Of a stretch of 64,000 nucleotides of DNA, positions 24,824 to 33,854 are shown in pieces. This DNA is from Spartinivicinus marinus (GTDB lineage Bacteria > Pseudomonadota > Gammaproteobacteria > Pseudomonadales > Zooshikellaceae). The position numbers and the translations under genes are program-made. The stretch covers positions 4,670,501-4,734,500 of the forward strand of contig NZ_JAPJZK010000001.1 of NCBI RefSeq assembly GCF_026309355.1. Direction: 5' to 3'. The notes beneath the pieces were generated by a model. The model was not told where the DNA came from. It searched no databases and saw nothing but the letters and a program-made list of their open reading frames with translations. The first letter of the stretch is position 1; every line of letters begins with the position of its first letter.

Positions 24824-26386
24824 ATGAATGCAGTAGAGCTGGGTGTATTTGCCAATCGTTTGAGTGCTGTTTGTGATGAGATGGGAGCTGTATTAAAGCG
24901 CTCTGCGTTTTCGCCTAATATTAAAGATCGATTGGACTTTTCTTGTGCTGTTTTTTCTAAGGCAGGTGAACTGGCTGCGCAAGCGGCTCATATTCCTGTG
25001 CACTTGGGGAGTATGGCTTATGCTATGCAGCAAATTGTGGAGTCTGTCCAATGGTTGCCCGGTGATATGGTGGTTGTTAATGATCCTTTTTTGGGGGGAA
25101 CCCACCTGCCAGATGTAACGATCATTGCGCCAGTATTCGTTGATAATCAGCTTGCAGCATTTGTTGCCAATCGGGCTCATCATGCCAATATCGGTGCTGC
25201 GACCCCAGGTTCGATGCCTGTTTCTTCTCGGTTGGAAGAAGAGGGCGAAGTGATTCCCCCTACTAAAATTTATCAACAAGGAAGTCTAGTGAAGCCGGTG
25301 TTTGCACGCCTAGCCAAATCAGATCAGGTGGAGCAGGCAGGTGATTTTTATGCACAAATGAGTGCTTGTCAGCTAGGTCGTGAGCGGCTAATGACGCTGT
25401 TACGTCATTATGGGATGGACAGTTTTGATAGCTTATTACAATCGCTAAATGATTATGGCGAGCGTCTGGCACGCCAAACTATTCAGCAAATACCTGATGG
25501 GACTTATTGTTTTGATGATGTAATGGATGATGATGGGCAAGGGAACAGTGATATTGTCATTAATATGAGTCTGCACATTAGGGGAGACTCTGTACAGGTT
25601 GATTTTACCGGCACGGCCCAACAGGTTACAGGGAATATCAATTGTCCTTTATCGGTTACTGCCGCTGCTGTTTATTATAGCTTTCGATGTTTAATGCCAG
25701 ATGTAACACCAGCCTGCATAGGTAGTTTTAGACCCATCCAGCTGCAAGCGCCGCTGGGGTGTCTGGTTAATGCCAAGCGACCTGCTGCGGTAGCTGCCGG
25801 CAATGTAGAAACTTCATCTCGAATTGTTGATGTGGTGTTAGGGGCATTAGCACAAGCGATTCCAGAGAGAATTCCTGCTGCTAGTCAAGGCACCATGAAT
25901 AATATTGCGATGGGCTGGCCTGCAAAGGGGAGTCAAGCTGGATGGGATTATTATGAAACTGTTGCTGGTGGTATGGGGGCAAGTCAGGCTGGCCCAGGTT
26001 TGACAGCCGTGCACAGTCATATGACAAATACCTTGAATACACCGATAGAGAGTTTAGAGATGCACTACCCGCTACGGATAAAGCGGTATGCCATTCGTTA
26101 TGGATCTGGCGGGCAAGGAAAAAATCCAGGAGGAGACGGGGTTGTCAGAGAGTTTGAGTTTTTACAGCCGACCCAAGTAACACTACTTACTGAGCGACGA
26201 ATCAATGAACCCTGGGGAATAGCGGCGGGTGGAAATGGCATGGCAGGGTTGAATGGTCTGAATTATCGAGATATTGGTGGTAAGTGTAGTTTTGTTGCCA
26301 AACCTGGCGATGTACTTACGATTAATACCCCTGGAGGGGGTGGTTATGGAAATGGCGTAAGAGTGCCTCAGGTCTTACACAAATAG
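24824..26386 (+). CDS. Hydantoinase B/oxoprolinase family protein (HyuB-like)
   Basis: About 520 residues from ATG 24824 (MNAVELGVFANRLSAVCDEMG). An upstream ATG at 24746 would add 26 residues not typical of the family. Family blocks: LKRSAFSPNIKDRLDFSCAVF, PGDMVVVNDPFLGGTHLPDVT, AFVANRAHHANIGAATPGSMP, GNIHCPLS-like GNINCPLSVTAAAVYYSFR, ERIPAASQGTMNNIAMG and the glycine-rich end NTPGGGGYGNG. HyuB normally forms an ATP-dependent hydantoin or 5-oxoproline hydrolase with HyuA. No hyuA is adjacent here. It is divergent from the FbpC-type ATPase gene. Confidence 0.9.
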   Translation: MNAVELGVFANRLSAVCDEMGAVLKRSAFSPNIKDRLDFSCAVFSKAGELAAQAAHIPVHLGSMAYAMQQIVESVQWLPGDMVVVNDPFLGGTHLPDVTIIAPVFVDNQLAAFVANRAHHANIGAATPGSMPVSSRLEEEGEVIPPTKIYQQGSLVKPVFARLAKSDQVEQAGDFYAQMSACQLGRERLMTLLRHYGMDSFDSLLQSLNDYGERLARQTIQQIPDGTYCFDDVMDDDGQGNSDIVINMSLHIRGDSVQVDFTGTAQQVTGNINCPLSVTAAAVYYSFRCLMPDVTPACIGSFRPIQLQAPLGCLVNAKRPAAVAAGNVETSSRIVDVVLGALAQAIPERIPAASQGTMNNIAMGWPAKGSQAGWDYYETVAGGMGASQAGPGLTAVHSHMTNTLNTPIESLEMHYPLRIKRYAIRYGSGGQGKNPGGDGVVREFEFLQPTQVTLLTERRINEPWGIAAGGNGMAGLNGLNYRDIGGKCSFVAKPGDVLTINTPGGGGYGNGVRVPQVLHK

Positions 26387-26490
26387 GTTAGACACACAAC
26401 TACAAAGAAAATTTTATAGAAGCAATTTTGTTAGGGCTTAGGTAAAATGGTGGCAGTGTTTAATGAGCTGATATGTGATGAGGTAATCGA

Positions 26491-26838
26491 ATGGACATCA
26501 TGGCGCAAATTGAAGAACAAATAAAATCCAACCCAATTTTGTTATATATGAAAGGGTCTCCTAAGTTGCCTCAGTGTGGCTTTTCTTCTCGTGCAGCACA
26601 AGTGATGATGGCTTGTGGCGAAAAGTTTGCTTATGTTGATATTCTGCAAAACCCTGAGATTCGTGCCAGTTTACCCCAATATGCTAACTGGCCCACATTC
26701 CCTCAGTTGTGGGTTAATGGTGAGCTGGTGGGCGGCAGTGACATCTTGATGGAGATGTATGAAAGTGGCGAACTACAAAAGCTGGTAAAAGCCGCTGTGG
26801 CAGAAGTTACCCAAGAAGACGAGAAGCCTGCGGAATAG
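26491..26838 (+). CDS. grxD: Monothiol glutaredoxin (Grx4/GrxD type)
   Basis: 115 residues with the monothiol CGFS active site (Cys29, in LPQCGFSSRAAQ), plus the TFPQLWVNGELVGGSDILMEMYESGEL block that binds glutathione. The family coordinates a [2Fe-2S] cluster as a dimer with glutathione and works with BolA/IbaG proteins in iron-sulfur trafficking. The length is standard, and the gene is monocistronic with its own terminator. GAGG lies six bases before the ATG. Confidence 0.96.
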   Translation: MDIMAQIEEQIKSNPILLYMKGSPKLPQCGFSSRAAQVMMACGEKFAYVDILQNPEIRASLPQYANWPTFPQLWVNGELVGGSDILMEMYESGELQKLVKAAVAEVTQEDEKPAE

Positions 26839-26873
26839 TTAACACAGCTATTAGCATTTGATCGTGTTGTTTC

Positions 26874-26900
26874 AAAAGGTCGCGTAAGCGGCCTTTTTTA
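26874..26900 (+). terminator. Intrinsic terminator of grxD
   Basis: Stem AAAAGGTCGC / GCGGCCTTTT (one G-T pair) with loop GTAA, followed by TT. It sits 36 bp after the grxD stop codon. Confidence 0.8.
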
Positions 26901-27039
26901 TGGTCTCAATAAAAACACAAATACATGACTAAAAAGCACCCTAAAGACTAAATAGTCGGACATTTTTATTTTATTTAGGGTTAAGATCGATTTACCTTCA
27001 AGGAAGAATCATTCAATTGAAGAGAAAAAGGAATAGGCT

Positions 27040-27867
27040 GTGAGCTTATCAGGTAGAACCCTTTTTATTTCTGGTGCAAGTCGTGGAATCGGTAAAGCCA
27101 TTGCGCTAAGAGCGGCCCGAGATGGTGCCAATATTGTTATTGCTGCCAAAACAGCAGAGCCTCATCCCAAACTGCCGGGTACTATTTATACGGCAGCTGA
27201 AGAAATTGAGGCGGCAGGAGGTAAGGCCCTCCCTTGTATTGTCGATATTCGTTTTGAAGATCAAGTGGAGAACGCAGTAAAAAAAGCAGCACAAACCTTT
27301 GGTGGTATTGATATCTTAGTCAATAACGCTTCGGCTATTAGTCTCACCAAAACCACCGATACTGAAATGAAGCGTTACGATTTAATGCATCAGATTAATA
27401 CTCGTGGCACTTTTCTTTGTTCAAAAACCTGTATCCCTTTTTTAAAAGAAAGTGACAACCCGCATGTGCTTAATTTATCACCACCATTAAATATGGAGCC
27501 CCGTTGGTTTGGTCCGCATGTGGCGTATACCATGGCTAAATATGGGATGAGTATGTGTGTGCTAGGGATGGCGGAAGAATTTAAAAAAGAAGGCATTGCT
27601 TTTAACGCACTATGGCCAAAAACGGTCATTGAAACGGCTGCAGTGCGTAATTTATTGGGGGGAGAGTCCGTTTGTTCGAAAGCCAGAACGCCAGAGATTA
27701 TGGCTGATGCAGCTTATGCAATTTTAAATAAAAATAGTCGGGAATTTACGGGTAACTTTTTTATTGACGAAGAAGTATTAAGGGAGTCAGGAGTTACTGA
27801 TTTTTCACAATATAAAGTTAATCCAGAGTTATCAGATAAAGAGTTATTACCGGACTTTTTTATTTGA
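27040..27867 (+). CDS. Short-chain dehydrogenase, AtuG/HSDL2-like
   Basis: 275 residues starting at GTG (AAAGGAATAGGCT before it). It has the Rossmann motif GASRGIGKAIA, the long insertion NIVIAAKTAEPHPKLPGTIYTAAEEIEAAGG diagnostic of the HSDL2/AtuG subgroup, NNASAISLT, and a YTMAK catalytic pair (Y-x-x-x-K). Members are NAD(P)-dependent and often act on prenyl or fatty alcohols and aldehydes. In the acyclic terpene pathway such an enzyme is proposed for citronellol/citronellal oxidation. It heads the catabolic cluster but is separated from the next gene by 288 bp of palindrome-rich DNA. Confidence 0.85.
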   Translation: MSLSGRTLFISGASRGIGKAIALRAARDGANIVIAAKTAEPHPKLPGTIYTAAEEIEAAGGKALPCIVDIRFEDQVENAVKKAAQTFGGIDILVNNASAISLTKTTDTEMKRYDLMHQINTRGTFLCSKTCIPFLKESDNPHVLNLSPPLNMEPRWFGPHVAYTMAKYGMSMCVLGMAEEFKKEGIAFNALWPKTVIETAAVRNLLGGESVCSKARTPEIMADAAYAILNKNSREFTGNFFIDEEVLRESGVTDFSQYKVNPELSDKELLPDFFI

Positions 27868-28155
27868 TATTTTTTAATGACTGAAAAAACACTAATAATT
27901 TCTGTCTCTTTTTGAGGTGATTATTAGAATCCTAGCACAACCTAACCTACTCCTTTGAAAAAGGGGGGAGCAGCTCACCGGAGATATTGCAGAAAGTATT
28001 TTTAACCCTCCTCGCCCTTTGGGATAGGGGCTCACTAGCTACTGCATAGTGAGCGATAGCGTCTTTAGCTTTGGTGATAATTTTAAGTCTAACAAACATC
28101 CAATTAAATTTTAAATTATCACTGACTACAAAAAACAAAACTAAGAATAATAACA
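27868..28155. repeat. Palindrome-rich intergenic segment inside the catabolic cluster
   Basis: Three inverted repeats follow each other: CTAATAAT / ATTATTAG at about 27891-27926, CTCACTA / TAGTGAG near 28030-28052, and GTGATAATTT / AAATTATCAC at about 28073-28121. A CTCCTTTGAAAAAGGGGGGA element lies between the first two. The first could terminate the first SDR transcript. The rest resembles a dispersed intergenic repeat rather than a gene. Confidence 0.5.
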
Positions 28156-29034
28156 ATGTCATATCAATCAGTATTTCGACCGGATTTATTTCAAAATAAA
28201 ACCATGGTGGTGACGGGGGGCGGTAGTGGTATTGGTCGTTGTACTGCTCATGAGTTAGCTGCGCTGGGGGCCACGGTTGTGCTTATTGGGCGTAACGAAG
28301 ATAAGCTGACAAAAACCGTTGATGAAATTCAAACCGATGGAGGCACTGCCCATTATTTTTGTTGTGATATAAGACAAGAAACGTCAGTTAAAGAAACAGT
28401 TGAAAGCATCATTAAACAGCATGCGGTCATTGATGGATTGGTGAATAATGCTGGAGGGCAATTTCCAGCGCCTTTATCGCAGATTTCACAAAAAGGGTTT
28501 GAGACTGTTGTGAGAACCAATCTGGTAGGTGGTTTTTTAATGGCCCGTGAGGTATTCACTCAATCAATGGCTAAAAAGGGTGGCGCTATTGTCAATATTG
28601 TCGCTGATATGTGGAAAGGGATGCCAATAATGGGGCATTCAGGTGCGGCTCGGGCAGGCATGGTGAACCTGACAAAAACTGCTGCAGTAGAGTGGGCTGG
28701 GTCTGGTGTCAGAGTGAATGGGGTAGCACCAGGCTGGATTGCCTCTAGTGGATTTGATCATTATGACAGTAACTTTAAATCATTATTACCTAAATTAAGT
28801 CAGGCAGTGCCATTGCAACGATTTGGTACGGAGTCTGAAGTGAGTGCCGCTATTGTATTTTTGCTTAGTGACGCGGCTGCTTTTATTAATGGGGAGACCA
28901 TTCAAGTGGATGGTGCTGCACCTTTATCCACGGTGATGTGGCCAATGTCACCCCATCAACGCTCACAGCCATATAATGGTTTTCATCGAGGAAAACTGCC
29001 TAAAGTATTAATGGCTCAGGATGAGACGGAATAA
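28156..29034 (+). CDS. Short-chain dehydrogenase/reductase, AtuB-like
   Basis: 292 residues: YQSVFRPDLFQNKTMVVTGGGSGIGRCTAHELAALGA at the start with the TGGGSGIG cofactor motif, NNAGGQFPAPL, and the C-terminal block INGETIQVDGAAPLS. The usual Y-x-x-x-K pair is not present. The corresponding segment is MGHSGAARAGMVNLTKTAAVEWA, as in peroxisomal trans-2-enoyl-CoA-reductase-like and AtuB-like SDRs. The stop is six bases before the carboxyltransferase start, so co-translation is likely. In the atu pathway this position belongs to a citronellol/citronellal dehydrogenase candidate. Confidence 0.82.
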   Translation: MSYQSVFRPDLFQNKTMVVTGGGSGIGRCTAHELAALGATVVLIGRNEDKLTKTVDEIQTDGGTAHYFCCDIRQETSVKETVESIIKQHAVIDGLVNNAGGQFPAPLSQISQKGFETVVRTNLVGGFLMAREVFTQSMAKKGGAIVNIVADMWKGMPIMGHSGAARAGMVNLTKTAAVEWAGSGVRVNGVAPGWIASSGFDHYDSNFKSLLPKLSQAVPLQRFGTESEVSAAIVFLLSDAAAFINGETIQVDGAAPLSTVMWPMSPHQRSQPYNGFHRGKLPKVLMAQDETE

Positions 29035-29039
29035 CCGAT

Positions 29040-30656
29040 ATGCCAGTGATAGAAACTGCTGTTAATTCTGATGTGCCTGAATTTAAAGCGCATTACCAGC
29101 AAAATGAAGCATTAATTACAGCCTTTCGTTCTATCGAAAATAAAGTCAGGCAAAATTCGCAAAAGCGAGAAGCAACTTTTCGTCGACGTAATCAATTATT
29201 ACCAAGAGAACGGTTAGATTACTTATTGGACCCTGCTAGTCCTTTTATTGAGCTTTCCTCATTAGCTGGTTATCAGATGCATGATGATGACGGTGATGAA
29301 AATGCGGCAGGAGGCGGTGTAATTACTGGTATTGGTTGGGTATCAGGCGTACGCTGTGTGGTATTTGTTCATGACTCAGCCATTAAGGGCGGTGCAGTTG
29401 CACCAATGGGTCTGCAAAAAAGCCTGAGAGCACAGGAAATCGCCTTGCAACATAAACTACCGATGGTTATTTTGGCTGAAAGTGCTGGGGCAAACTTGTT
29501 GTATCAAGCTGAAATTTTTGTTGATGGCGGACGTTTATTTGCCAATATGGCTCGTTTATCAGCAGCGGGTATTCCACAAATTACCGTAGTACATGGTTCT
29601 TCTACGGCGGGTGGCGCCTATTTGCCAGGTATGTCAGATTATGTGGTGATGATTCGAGATAAAAGCAAAGTTTTTTTAGCAGGACCTCCTTTGGTAAAAG
29701 CAGCACTAGGTGAAGAGGCTACCGATGAAGAATTAGGTGGAGCTATTATGCATGCTACTTGTGCCGGTACGGCTGAATATTTAGCTGAGGACGACCAGCA
29801 CGGTATTCAAATAGCACGGGATTTACTGGCGAAGCTTCCCTGGCAGCAAAGTGAATATTATCAAGCAGCAAACGTTTTGGAGCCCCGTTATCCTATTGGC
29901 GATGTGTTAGGCATTGTTCCTCCCGATTATAAAACCCCTTATGATGTGCGAGAGGTGATTAGCCGGTTAGTCGATGATTCTGATTTTCTAGAGTTTAAAC
30001 CTTTATTTTGTAAAGAGCTGATATGTGGCCATGCCAAAATTAGTGGGTTTTCCTGCGGCATTATCGGTAATAACGGACCTATCTATCCAGAAGGTTCGAT
30101 GAAAGCTGCGCAGTTTATTCAGTTGTGTTGTCAAAGCGCAGTGCCGTTAATTTTTTTACACAACACTACCGGTTATATGGTAGGAAAGCAGGCTGAAGCC
30201 ATGGGGGCAATTAAACATGGCTCTAAAATGATTCAAGCAGTGACTAATGCGACTGTGCCCAAAATATCGTTAGTGATTGGTGGCTCCTTTGGCGCAGGGA
30301 ATTATGGGATGTGTGGCCGGGCGTTTGATCCCAATTTTTGTTTTAGTTGGCCAAATAGCCAGATTTCGGTAATGGGGGGGGCTCAAGCGGCAAAAGTAAT
30401 GGAGTTGGTGACTATTGAAAAATACAAAAAACAGGGTAAGCCTATATCTGCTGAAGTATTATCTGGCATGACAGATAAAATCAAACAGCAGTTTAAAGAA
30501 CAGTCAACAGCCTTATATGCCACCGCCAGGCTTTGGGATGATGGCATTATCGATCCCAGGGATAGCCGACGAGTGTTGTCTGAATGTTTGGCTATCTGTG
30601 CAGAGGCAGAAACACGACAGTTAAAGGCTAATAGTTTCGGTGTAGCAAGAATGTAA
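29040..30656 (+). CDS. Acyl-CoA carboxylase, carboxyltransferase (beta) subunit, AtuC-like
   Basis: 538 residues of a biotin-dependent carboxyltransferase with paired crotonase-like halves. Diagnostic pieces: REATFRRRNQLLPRERLDYLLDP, AGGGVITGIGWVSGVRCVVF, SAGANLLYQ, HGSSTAGGAYLPGMSDYVVM and LIFLHNTTGYMVGKQAEAMGAIKHGSKMI, GGSFGAGNYGMCGRAFDPNF. The loop reads GRLFANMARLSAAG, without the aromatic pair often seen in methylcrotonyl-CoA carboxylases, which favours a geranyl-CoA-like branch (moderate confidence). It works with the alpha subunit encoded two genes downstream. Confidence 0.9.
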   Translation: MPVIETAVNSDVPEFKAHYQQNEALITAFRSIENKVRQNSQKREATFRRRNQLLPRERLDYLLDPASPFIELSSLAGYQMHDDDGDENAAGGGVITGIGWVSGVRCVVFVHDSAIKGGAVAPMGLQKSLRAQEIALQHKLPMVILAESAGANLLYQAEIFVDGGRLFANMARLSAAGIPQITVVHGSSTAGGAYLPGMSDYVVMIRDKSKVFLAGPPLVKAALGEEATDEELGGAIMHATCAGTAEYLAEDDQHGIQIARDLLAKLPWQQSEYYQAANVLEPRYPIGDVLGIVPPDYKTPYDVREVISRLVDDSDFLEFKPLFCKELICGHAKISGFSCGIIGNNGPIYPEGSMKAAQFIQLCCQSAVPLIFLHNTTGYMVGKQAEAMGAIKHGSKMIQAVTNATVPKISLVIGGSFGAGNYGMCGRAFDPNFCFSWPNSQISVMGGAQAAKVMELVTIEKYKKQGKPISAEVLSGMTDKIKQQFKEQSTALYATARLWDDGIIDPRDSRRVLSECLAICAEAETRQLKANSFGVARM

Positions 30657-30689
30657 ATTTATAAAAAATAAATATCATAAGGACAAGGA

Positions 30690-31844
30690 ATGTTATTTAC
30701 AGAACAGCACATAATCCTGCGGGATCAAGTACGTAAATTTATCGAAAATGAAATTAATCCTTTTGTTGATGAGTGGGAAGAAAAAGAACAGTTTCCTGCT
30801 CATGAGCTTTTTGCAAAGGCGGGTAAACTGGGTTTTTTAGGCGTCAATAAACCTGAGCAATATGGTGGTATGGGGTTGGATTACTCTTATGCATTGCTTA
30901 TGGCTGAGGAATGGGGGCGAATCAACTGTGGCGGGGTGCCCATGGCAATAGGCGTACAAAGTGATATGTGTACGCCTGCCCTGGCACGATTTGGTTCAGA
31001 AGAATTAAAACGTAATTTTTTGGCTCCTTCTATTCAAGGCGAATTAGTGGGTTGTATTGGAGTGAGTGAGCCCTCGGCAGGTTCTGATGTGGCTTCGGTT
31101 AAAACCACTGCCCGTAAAGTGGGTGATGATTATGTCATTAATGGCACTAAAATGTGGATTACCAATGGGTTGCAAGCAGACTGGATGTGTTGTTTGGCTA
31201 ATACTGGTGATGGACCTGTTCATAAAAATAAATCACTCATTGTAGTGCCACTGCATGAGAAAGGGATTACTCGCCAAAAACTAAAAAAATTGGGGATGGC
31301 TTCCTCTGATACCGCACAATTATTTTTTGATGATGTGAAAGTACCACAGCGTTATGTTATCGGAGCAGAAAATCAGGGTTTTACCCTACAAATGATGCAG
31401 TTTCAAGAAGAGCGTATGTGGGGAGCTGCTAATGTGGTAACAATGCTGGAAAATGCTATTGAAGATACGATTGAATATACCCAAACCCGCCAAACCTTTG
31501 GTAAGCCAGTTATTGATAATCAGTATGTGCACTTTACCTTAGGCGAATTAGCCACTGAGGTAGAAGCGTTAAGAGCGTTAGTGTACCGAGCAGCGCAAGA
31601 TTATATTGATGGGCAAGATGTCACGCGTTTGGCCAGTATGGCGAAATTAAAAGCTGGGCGGTTGTGCCGAGAAGTGATTGACAAATGTCTGCAGTTTTGG
31701 GGGGGGATGGGTTATATGTGGGAAACTCGCATTTCTCGCCAGTTTAGAGATGGCCGACTGATGTCCATAGGGGCTGGGGCTGATGAAATTATGCTAGGGA
31801 TTATTTGTAAATTAAATGGTATTTATCCCTCACAACAGAAATAA
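30690..31844 (+). CDS. Acyl-CoA dehydrogenase, citronellyl-CoA dehydrogenase-like
   Basis: 384 residues of the FAD acyl-CoA dehydrogenase fold: EHEINPF-type N-terminus, GVNKPEQYGGMGLDYSYALLMAEEWG, CIGVSEPSAGSDVASVKTTAR, YVINGTKMWITNG, GKPVIDNQYVHFTLGELATEVEALRALVYRAAQ, and the C-terminal catalytic Glu region SIGAGADEIMLGIICKL. The NCGGVPMAIGVQSDMCTPALARFG segment is much like AtuD. It would introduce the alpha-beta double bond needed before carboxylation. Translation signals (AAGGACAAGGA) are strong. Assignment to citronellyl-CoA rather than isovaleryl-CoA is by resemblance. Confidence 0.88.
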   Translation: MLFTEQHIILRDQVRKFIENEINPFVDEWEEKEQFPAHELFAKAGKLGFLGVNKPEQYGGMGLDYSYALLMAEEWGRINCGGVPMAIGVQSDMCTPALARFGSEELKRNFLAPSIQGELVGCIGVSEPSAGSDVASVKTTARKVGDDYVINGTKMWITNGLQADWMCCLANTGDGPVHKNKSLIVVPLHEKGITRQKLKKLGMASSDTAQLFFDDVKVPQRYVIGAENQGFTLQMMQFQEERMWGAANVVTMLENAIEDTIEYTQTRQTFGKPVIDNQYVHFTLGELATEVEALRALVYRAAQDYIDGQDVTRLASMAKLKAGRLCREVIDKCLQFWGGMGYMWETRISRQFRDGRLMSIGAGADEIMLGIICKLNGIYPSQQK

Positions 31845-31849
31845 GTCAG

Positions 31850-33823
31850 ATGATGAATAAAGTACTGGTTGCCAACCGAGGTGAAATTGCAGTTAGAGTG
31901 ATTAACGCTGCCCATCAGTTAGGCTATCAAACCGTGGCAGTATTTAGTGAAGCAGACCGGGCTGCATTACATATTTCATTGGCTGATCAAGCAGTATTGA
32001 TAGGTGCTGCAAACAGCAGGGACTCGTATTTAAATATTGCTGCTGTTATCAATGCAGCCAAAAAAGTAGAGGCTGATGCAATTCACCCTGGTTACGGTTT
32101 TTTAGCAGAAAATGCTGATTTTGCGCAAGCCTGTGAAGAGGCAGGCTTAATTTTTATTGGGCCTTCATCGGAAGCCATTCATATGATGGGCAATAAAGCG
32201 CAAGCAAAAGACTGTATGGAGGTAGCGGGTGTGCCTTGTATTCCCGGCTATCGTGGCCATGACCAACAGTTGCATACTTTTCAGCAGCAAGCAGAAGGTA
32301 TAGGCTTTCCCGTTTATATTAAAGCGGCTTTAGGAGGAGGGGGCAGGGGAATGCGGCAAGTGATGTCTACAGAAGAACTGCCTGCTGCTATTGAATCTGC
32401 AAAATCAGAAGCTAAGTCAGCTGTTGGCGATGATCAACTGATTCTGGAAAAAGCCATTATTCATGGTCGTCATATAGAGTTTCAAATTTTAGCTGATCGG
32501 CAGGGACATACTATCCATTTAGGGGAGCGTGATTGTTCGTTGCAGCGACGTCATCAAAAAGTAATCGAAGAAACCCCTTCACCTGCGTTGAGTGAAGTAT
32601 TGCGCCAACGAATGGGTGAAGTGGCAGTGGGTGCGGCAAAAGCCATTGGTTACATAGGTGCTGGAACAGTTGAATTTTTGTTAGCAGAAAGTGGTGAGTT
32701 TTATTTTCTGGAAATGAATACTCGATTGCAGGTTGAACATCCGGTTACCGAAATGGTAACGGGAATCGACTTGGTCAAGTGGCAGTTAAAAATAGCCGAT
32801 GGTCAACCTTTAACTGTGCAACAGCAAGATATCCTAATGACTGGTCATGCGATTGAAGCGCGACTGTATGCTGAAGATCCTGACCAACAATTTTTACCCC
32901 AAACCGGTGACATTAAATTTTGTCGATTTCCTAAAGTAGAAGGGGTGCGGTACGATCGAGGAGTGAAAACAGGGCAGGCTATATCGGCATACTATGACCC
33001 TATGTTGGCCAAAATTATTGGTACAGGTGAAACCCGAGAAGAGGCCAGGCGTCGTTTAATACGTGCTTTGCAACAAATAGTATTATTAGGCCCCATCACC
33101 AATCGACAATTTTTAGTTGAACTGTTGCAGTCATCTGTATTCATTGCAGGTAAGACCCATTGCCAATTTATTGAGGAGCAGTTTGTCAATAAATCAGTGT
33201 CAGCCAGTGAAAGAGATAAAATAATTAATAGCCAACTTATCGCTTTAGCGGCTATTAGCGTGACCTTATCAATGAAAAATGTCCATTTTCATAGGCATTG
33301 GGGTTGGCGTAACAGCGGGTTGGCTAGTGGGTATTGTCGTTTAAAAGCAGGCAATAACAGCGTCTTTAATTGCAAACTGCAAAAGCTATCGTATCCTTTT
33401 TATCAAATAATGATTAATGAACTACCAGCCATTGATCTGGAAATTGTGAGTATCGATGATTATCAATGGCGTTACAGTGTTGAAGGGGTTGTGAATACTG
33501 CTTATGTTTTGGTTGAGCAAGATCAGGTTTTTGTCGCTGATCAGGCTCAACAGATTTGCTTGAAACAACTGAGTTTTGAATCGACTCAGCAGTTAGAGCA
33601 AGCTCATAATAATATATCGGCACCTATTTCTGGCTGTGTGGTAAAAGTGTTAGTTGAAATTAATCAAGCTGTGACAAAAGGCGATAGATTAGCCGTTATA
33701 GAGGCTATGAAAATGGAGCACATGGTTGTTGCTCCTCTTTCGGGTACTATTGATAAAGTGTACATTGCATCAGGACAGCAGGTGCAGGCAGGCACATTAT
33801 TAATCGATATACATCCATCATGA
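31850..33823 (+). CDS. Acyl-CoA carboxylase, biotin carboxylase/BCCP (alpha) subunit, AtuF-like
   Basis: 657 residues. Biotin-carboxylase part (1-450): VLVANRGEIAVRVI, DAIHPGYGFLAENADF, the ATP-grasp glycine loop AALGGGGRGMRQV, LGERDCSLQRRHQKVIEETPSP, FLEMNTRLQVEHPVTEMVTG. A divergent linker follows, then a biotinyl domain with the attachment lysine in EAMKMEH near residue 620. It carboxylates its own biotin with bicarbonate and ATP and passes CO2 to the beta subunit. It starts five bases after the acyl-CoA dehydrogenase stop; two adjacent ATG codons could serve. Confidence 0.92.
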   Translation: MMNKVLVANRGEIAVRVINAAHQLGYQTVAVFSEADRAALHISLADQAVLIGAANSRDSYLNIAAVINAAKKVEADAIHPGYGFLAENADFAQACEEAGLIFIGPSSEAIHMMGNKAQAKDCMEVAGVPCIPGYRGHDQQLHTFQQQAEGIGFPVYIKAALGGGGRGMRQVMSTEELPAAIESAKSEAKSAVGDDQLILEKAIIHGRHIEFQILADRQGHTIHLGERDCSLQRRHQKVIEETPSPALSEVLRQRMGEVAVGAAKAIGYIGAGTVEFLLAESGEFYFLEMNTRLQVEHPVTEMVTGIDLVKWQLKIADGQPLTVQQQDILMTGHAIEARLYAEDPDQQFLPQTGDIKFCRFPKVEGVRYDRGVKTGQAISAYYDPMLAKIIGTGETREEARRRLIRALQQIVLLGPITNRQFLVELLQSSVFIAGKTHCQFIEEQFVNKSVSASERDKIINSQLIALAAISVTLSMKNVHFHRHWGWRNSGLASGYCRLKAGNNSVFNCKLQKLSYPFYQIMINELPAIDLEIVSIDDYQWRYSVEGVVNTAYVLVEQDQVFVADQAQQICLKQLSFESTQQLEQAHNNISAPISGCVVKVLVEINQAVTKGDRLAVIEAMKMEHMVVAPLSGTIDKVYIASGQQVQAGTLLIDIHPS

Positions 33824-33854
33824 TAAAAATAAAAAAATTGTAAGAGTTTGAGTA

